Assembly (NCBI GenBank): GCA_029779995.1
Contig: JAKOZM010000555.1
Span: 1-16,332, forward strand
Reading direction: 5' to 3'
Length of the DNA: 16,332 bases
Source of the DNA: Actinomycetes bacterium
GTDB taxonomy: Bacteria > Actinomycetota > Actinomycetes > S36-B12 > UBA10799
Position 1 is the stretch's first letter. Each line of letters opens with the position of its first letter. The translations under genes and the position numbers were made by a program. This document shows positions 14,015 to 16,332 of this stretch, one piece after another. The notes beneath the pieces are model-generated. The model was not told where the DNA came from, did no database searches, and worked only from the letters and a program-made list of their open reading frames with translations.

Positions 14015-14290
14015 GTGGCTGGCAAGAAGGGTGCCGTCGTCCGAGTGGAGTGGCGCTACTGCAAGCGCTGCCAGGTCGAGACGGAGCATCGGGAGTACGT
14101 GCGCCGGAACCGGGAGTACGTGGTCGACGACGAGGGGAACCGTCGGCATACTGAGAAGAGGTGGATCGCTAGGCAGTGGCGGTGTTACGTGTGTCGCGTC
14201 GCTGCGATCCGTCGGTATCAGGTCAAGCAGGGTATCGACGTTGGGCGCATGTCTGGGGGAGGCGACGATTCTGGTTCTGCCGGTGACTGA
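14015..14290 (+). CDS. Small zinc-ribbon-like protein of unknown role
   Basis: 91 aa and very basic in its first two thirds. Two CxxC pairs (C16/C19 in YCKRC and C57/C60 in RCYVC), about 37 residues apart, form a likely four-cysteine zinc ribbon. The intervening segment is rich in Arg, Tyr and Glu. The tail (SGGGDDSGSAGD) is acidic and disordered. GTG 14015 is preceded by GAAGGGGG with a 4-nt gap, a good ribosome binding site. The downstream membrane protein starts 72 nt after its stop, so they may be one transcript. The ribbon could bind nucleic acid or another protein; nothing specific can be assigned. Confidence 0.65.
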   Translation: MAGKKGAVVRVEWRYCKRCQVETEHREYVRRNREYVVDDEGNRRHTEKRWIARQWRCYVCRVAAIRRYQVKQGIDVGRMSGGGDDSGSAGD

Positions 14291-14351
14291 GTGCACGGTG
14301 AAAGCGGTGCGCTCACTCGGCTGTTTGGGTTCGTCAGTGAGGTCGATGGTC

Positions 14352-14356
14352 GGAGG
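14352..14356 (+). promoter_or_regulatory. GGAGG ribosome binding site fixing the ATG start at 14363
   Basis: GGAGG lies 6 nt before ATG 14363. The longer in-frame option, GTG 14291, begins directly at the preceding stop without any such site, so ATG 14363 is preferred. Confidence 0.75.
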
Positions 14357-14362
14357 ACTCGG

Positions 14363-15511
14363 ATGAGTGACGTGTTTCGAGCTCCGGACGGTCGAGTCTT
14401 CGATCAGGATGAGGCCTTCGCATCGCTGACCGATCTACTGGCGGCGCTGGACCTTCCAGCTGCATCAGCCTTGGGTGAGTTCCTTCGAGTTCGATGCATT
14501 AAGCGTGAGGCTTTCCTGGGTCTTGCTCCTGTCGTCATGGATCAGCGAGTGGAGTCAGCAGGGGACCGCATACGGATGGACTGGGCAACCAACACAATCC
14601 GAGTCCATTTAGTCGACGACTTCCCCCTCTCTATCAACACCCTCGACCACTACATGCGCGGTGTCAGTGACGCCGCGCGTCGTTATCAGCGAATCTCCTC
14701 GCTGTCGCCGCTCGATGTGTCAGGAGTTGATGACCTGCTCAGCGTGACGGGTTGTCCCGACGTGGATGCCTTAGAGGACCTGATCCTCGGAGACCTCAAC
14801 CGCTACGACCGAGCGCTCGTGTCGAATACCGGGCCAGGTCAGCTCTTACCAGAGGGAAAGGTGGGAATCCTCTTTGACCTTCGCGCATATGGCGAACTGC
14901 GTTGCTTGGTCGTTGTCCCCTACCCCTTCTCCGCAGCTGCGGCGTTAGAGGCGCTGGACCGTATCGGGGACTTCGTTGCAGACGACACCTACATGGACGC
15001 CGTTTACGGCTTGCCCTTCGGGGCAGACGTCGACGACGACGCGAACTGGGGCGATGAGCAACATTGGGTACGTCGAGAGTCGGAGGATGTCCAACCGAAA
15101 GCAATGGTGCCCGTGATAGCTCCCCACCAGTCGCCGGAGACGCCCGCTTGTAGTTTGGTTGCGCGACGTCCCCACGCTTTGCCGGCTCTCGTCGCAGGCG
15201 CCATGCTCTTCTTTGCCTTGGGCGACCTGCCGTACGCCTTCTACACCCTTCTTCGATGGGTGGTGCTGATCGCGGCTCTGCTTTGCCTCTATGTAATCAT
15301 CGAGGACGGCGTCAAGGACTGGTTCGACATGGCACTGGTCGGCACGTTCGGCGCGATTGCCCTCCTGTTCAACCCAATCCTGCCCGTGTACTTGAGTAGG
15401 CAGGTGTGGAGGCTTCCGGACTTGATGGCAGGCGTGTTGTTCATCCTGTCCTCGTACATTCTCGTTCGCAAGCCGACCGTGCCTGCGAGTAGCGCGACTG
15501 ACCCAGAGTGA
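14363..15511 (+). CDS. Membrane protein: soluble N-terminal domain plus four-helix C-terminal domain (DUF6804-like)
   Basis: 382 aa from ATG 14363. Residues 1-~245 are soluble and acidic, and match nothing I recognise. Residues ~246-270 are a Pro/Ala linker. Four hydrophobic helices follow (about 272-288, 293-313, 323-340, 352-368). The pattern PYAFYTLLRW, then LFNPILPVYLSRQVW, then a last helix resembles the small bacterial membrane domain I know as DUF6804, whose function is unknown. In that family the domain often stands alone, so the long soluble N-terminal part is a fusion or extension. It follows the zinc-ribbon gene and has no evident link to the cyclitol genes, being separated from them by two transposons. 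Confidence 0.65.
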   Translation: MSDVFRAPDGRVFDQDEAFASLTDLLAALDLPAASALGEFLRVRCIKREAFLGLAPVVMDQRVESAGDRIRMDWATNTIRVHLVDDFPLSINTLDHYMRGVSDAARRYQRISSLSPLDVSGVDDLLSVTGCPDVDALEDLILGDLNRYDRALVSNTGPGQLLPEGKVGILFDLRAYGELRCLVVVPYPFSAAAALEALDRIGDFVADDTYMDAVYGLPFGADVDDDANWGDEQHWVRRESEDVQPKAMVPVIAPHQSPETPACSLVARRPHALPALVAGAMLFFALGDLPYAFYTLLRWVVLIAALLCLYVIIEDGVKDWFDMALVGTFGAIALLFNPILPVYLSRQVWRLPDLMAGVLFILSSYILVRKPTVPASSATDPE

Positions 15512-15549
15512 GACGAACAGAGAACGTCGCTAGCGCGAGCCAGTGAGTT

Positions 15550-15899
15550 CCTAGTGCCGCGTGTCGTTAGTTGTTTTACGCTTGCTTGATTGGGATGATG
15601 GGGCATGGCGAATCGTCCTGCCCCGGCGTTGGGTTTGCGTGAAGGTGATCGAGATCGGTTGACTCGGATGGTGCGTTCCAGTGCCGGCCGGGCTGGGTTG
15701 GCGCAGCGGGCGCGGATTGTGCTGCTGGCTGCCGATGGGGAGTCGAACACCGCCATTGCCGAGAAGGTCGGCGTCTCCCGCCCCACGGTGATCGGCTGGC
15801 GGGAGCGGTACGCGGCGTCCGGGTTGGCGGGTCTTGAGGATGAGCCTCGCTCGGGGCGTCCGCGTCAGCATGACCACCGCTCGATCGTGGCGGTGGTTC
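15550..15899 (+). mobile_element. IS630-family element, 5' part only, cut by IS21
   Basis: The left end appears to follow CTAG at about 15550, consistent with IS630 preference for TA targets, and continues into the transposase gene at 15605. The right part is missing because the IS21 arm begins at 15900. The remainder is not found at the other end of the window. Confidence 0.6.
15605..15899 (+). pseudogene. IS630-family transposase, N-terminal fragment
   Basis: About 98 codons from ATG 15605, with GGGATGATGGGG just upstream. The fragment holds the two DNA-binding halves of an IS630 transposase: LAQRARIVLLAADGES then NTAIAEKVGVSRPTVIGW (helix-turn-helix) and the linker LAGLEDEPRSGRPR. In a complete gene the sequence after HDHRSIVA would run into the DDE catalytic domain. 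Here IS21 interrupts it, and the frame stops at TGA 15908-15910 inside the IS21 repeat. No catalytic residue remains, so it is inactive. Confidence 0.85.
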
Positions 15900-15990
15900 T
15901 GACAGCCTGAGTTGGCCCCACCATGACGGTCTGGGGTGGCTCCACCTGGTCGGCGTGTCGGGTGGTGTGACGGTCTGATCTGGCCCCACC
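15900..15990 (+). repeat. Three 23-bp terminal repeats of the right IS21 arm
   Basis: Copies lie at 15900-15922, 15924-15946 and 15968-15990. Each starts TGACRG and ends CCCCACC or CTCCACC. The spacing matches that of the left arm exactly. Confidence 0.75.
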
Positions 15991-16009
15991 CCGCGCCAGC
16001 GTGAACGTC

Positions 16010-16332
16010 ATGGCGACGAACGCATCGGTGGTGGTGTCCGGGACGGGGTCTCGGGTGGAGTTGTTCGCGGCGATCCGCAGGGATGCCCGGGTCGAGGACT
16101 GCTCGATCCGGGAGCTCGCGCGCCGTCATCAGGTGCACCGACGAACGGTGCGGCAGGCGTTGGCGTCGGCGGAACCGCCAGGTCGGAAGACCCCGACCCG
16201 GGTCGCGCCGAAGCTCGGCCCGTACGTCGACGCTGTGGACGCGATGCTCGTCGCCGATCTGGACGCGCCGAGGAAGCAGCGACACACGGCCCGCCGGGTC
16301 CACGCCCGTCTGGTCGATGAGCACGACGCCGT
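16010..16332 (+). CDS. istA: IstA-type IS21 transposase, N-terminal fragment (runs off the edge)
   Basis: ATG 16010, with 107 codons before the edge. It carries the same features as the left copy: a helix-turn-helix region with ARRHQVHRRTVRQAL and the RKQRHTARR hallmark near residues 88-96. It differs from the left copy by a few substitutions, so the two can be told apart in the inner half but not in the last ~205 nt. The DDE core and the helper istB are outside the window. Confidence 0.85.
   Translation, partial: MATNASVVVSGTGSRVELFAAIRRDARVEDCSIRELARRHQVHRRTVRQALASAEPPGRKTPTRVAPKLGPYVDAVDAMLVADLDAPRKQRHTARRVHARLVDEHDA

Larger units (their letters stand above)
15900..16332 (+). mobile_element. 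IS21-family insertion sequence, right arm (partial)
   Basis: It begins with TGACAG at 15900, inside the IS630 transposase gene, and runs off the window within istA. It is the inverted partner of 1-433 and ends at the same base of istA as the left arm, which suggests that assembly stopped at the repeat. Its istA reads outward. Confidence 0.85.

Noticed and set aside
13350..14366. 338-codon plus-strand frame
   Set aside because: It starts inside the IS256 transposase on the other strand and overlaps the zinc-ribbon and membrane genes in another frame. It has no ribosome binding site or known motif.
1..16332. CRISPR arrays, tRNA or rRNA genes
   Set aside because: No regularly spaced direct repeats, cloverleaf sequences or rRNA segments were seen on either strand.

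Overview
The window is a 16.3-kb piece of DNA from a GC-rich Gram-positive bacterium, most likely an actinobacterium. The evidence is the frequent GTG and TTG starts, GGAGG-type ribosome binding sites, GC-rich codon use and the actinobacterial style of the IS256, IS21 and IS630 transposases. I cannot name a genus. The two ends are the same sequence in opposite orientation and stop at exactly the same base inside an IS21-family istA gene, so the window looks like a whole assembly contig that broke at a repeat.

Layout: (1) 1-433, outward-reading IS21 arm. (2) 434-1156, gene-poor stretch with a broken nuclease-like remnant. (3) 1167-4857, forward operon: ROK sugar/cyclitol kinase, HAD phosphatase, a two-helix membrane protein with a glutamine-amidotransferase-like N-terminal half, and an SDR oxidoreductase. 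(4) 4868-10406, reverse operon, read right to left: a 121-aa unknown protein, a phosphohexomutase, a 360-nt gap, a ROK kinase fused to a sedoheptulose-7-phosphate cyclase (2-epi-5-epi-valiolone synthase type), and a medium-chain dehydrogenase. (5) 10709-12109, an IS256 copy broken by three 1-nt indels. (6) about 12165-13545, a second, different, intact IS256-type element. (7) 14015-15511, a small zinc-ribbon protein and a multi-helix membrane protein. (8) 15550-15899, the start of an IS630 element cut by the IS21 arm at 15900-16332.

The two central operons converge with only 10 nt between their stop codons. They look like one C7-cyclitol pathway: a cyclase acting on sedoheptulose 7-phosphate, two unusual ROK kinases, two oxidoreductases, a phosphatase and a mutase. 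These are the activity types used in the acarbose (Acb) and validamycin (Val) pathways to make and activate valiolone/valienol phosphates. The fused kinase-cyclase, the altered sugar-contact residues in both kinases, and the two unknown coupled proteins do not match a pathway I know. No 2-epimerase, nucleotidyltransferase, aminotransferase or glycosyltransferase lies in the window, so the pathway is incomplete here or ends in a phosphorylated or free cyclitol. The surrounding insertion sequences suggest the cluster is, or was, mobile.
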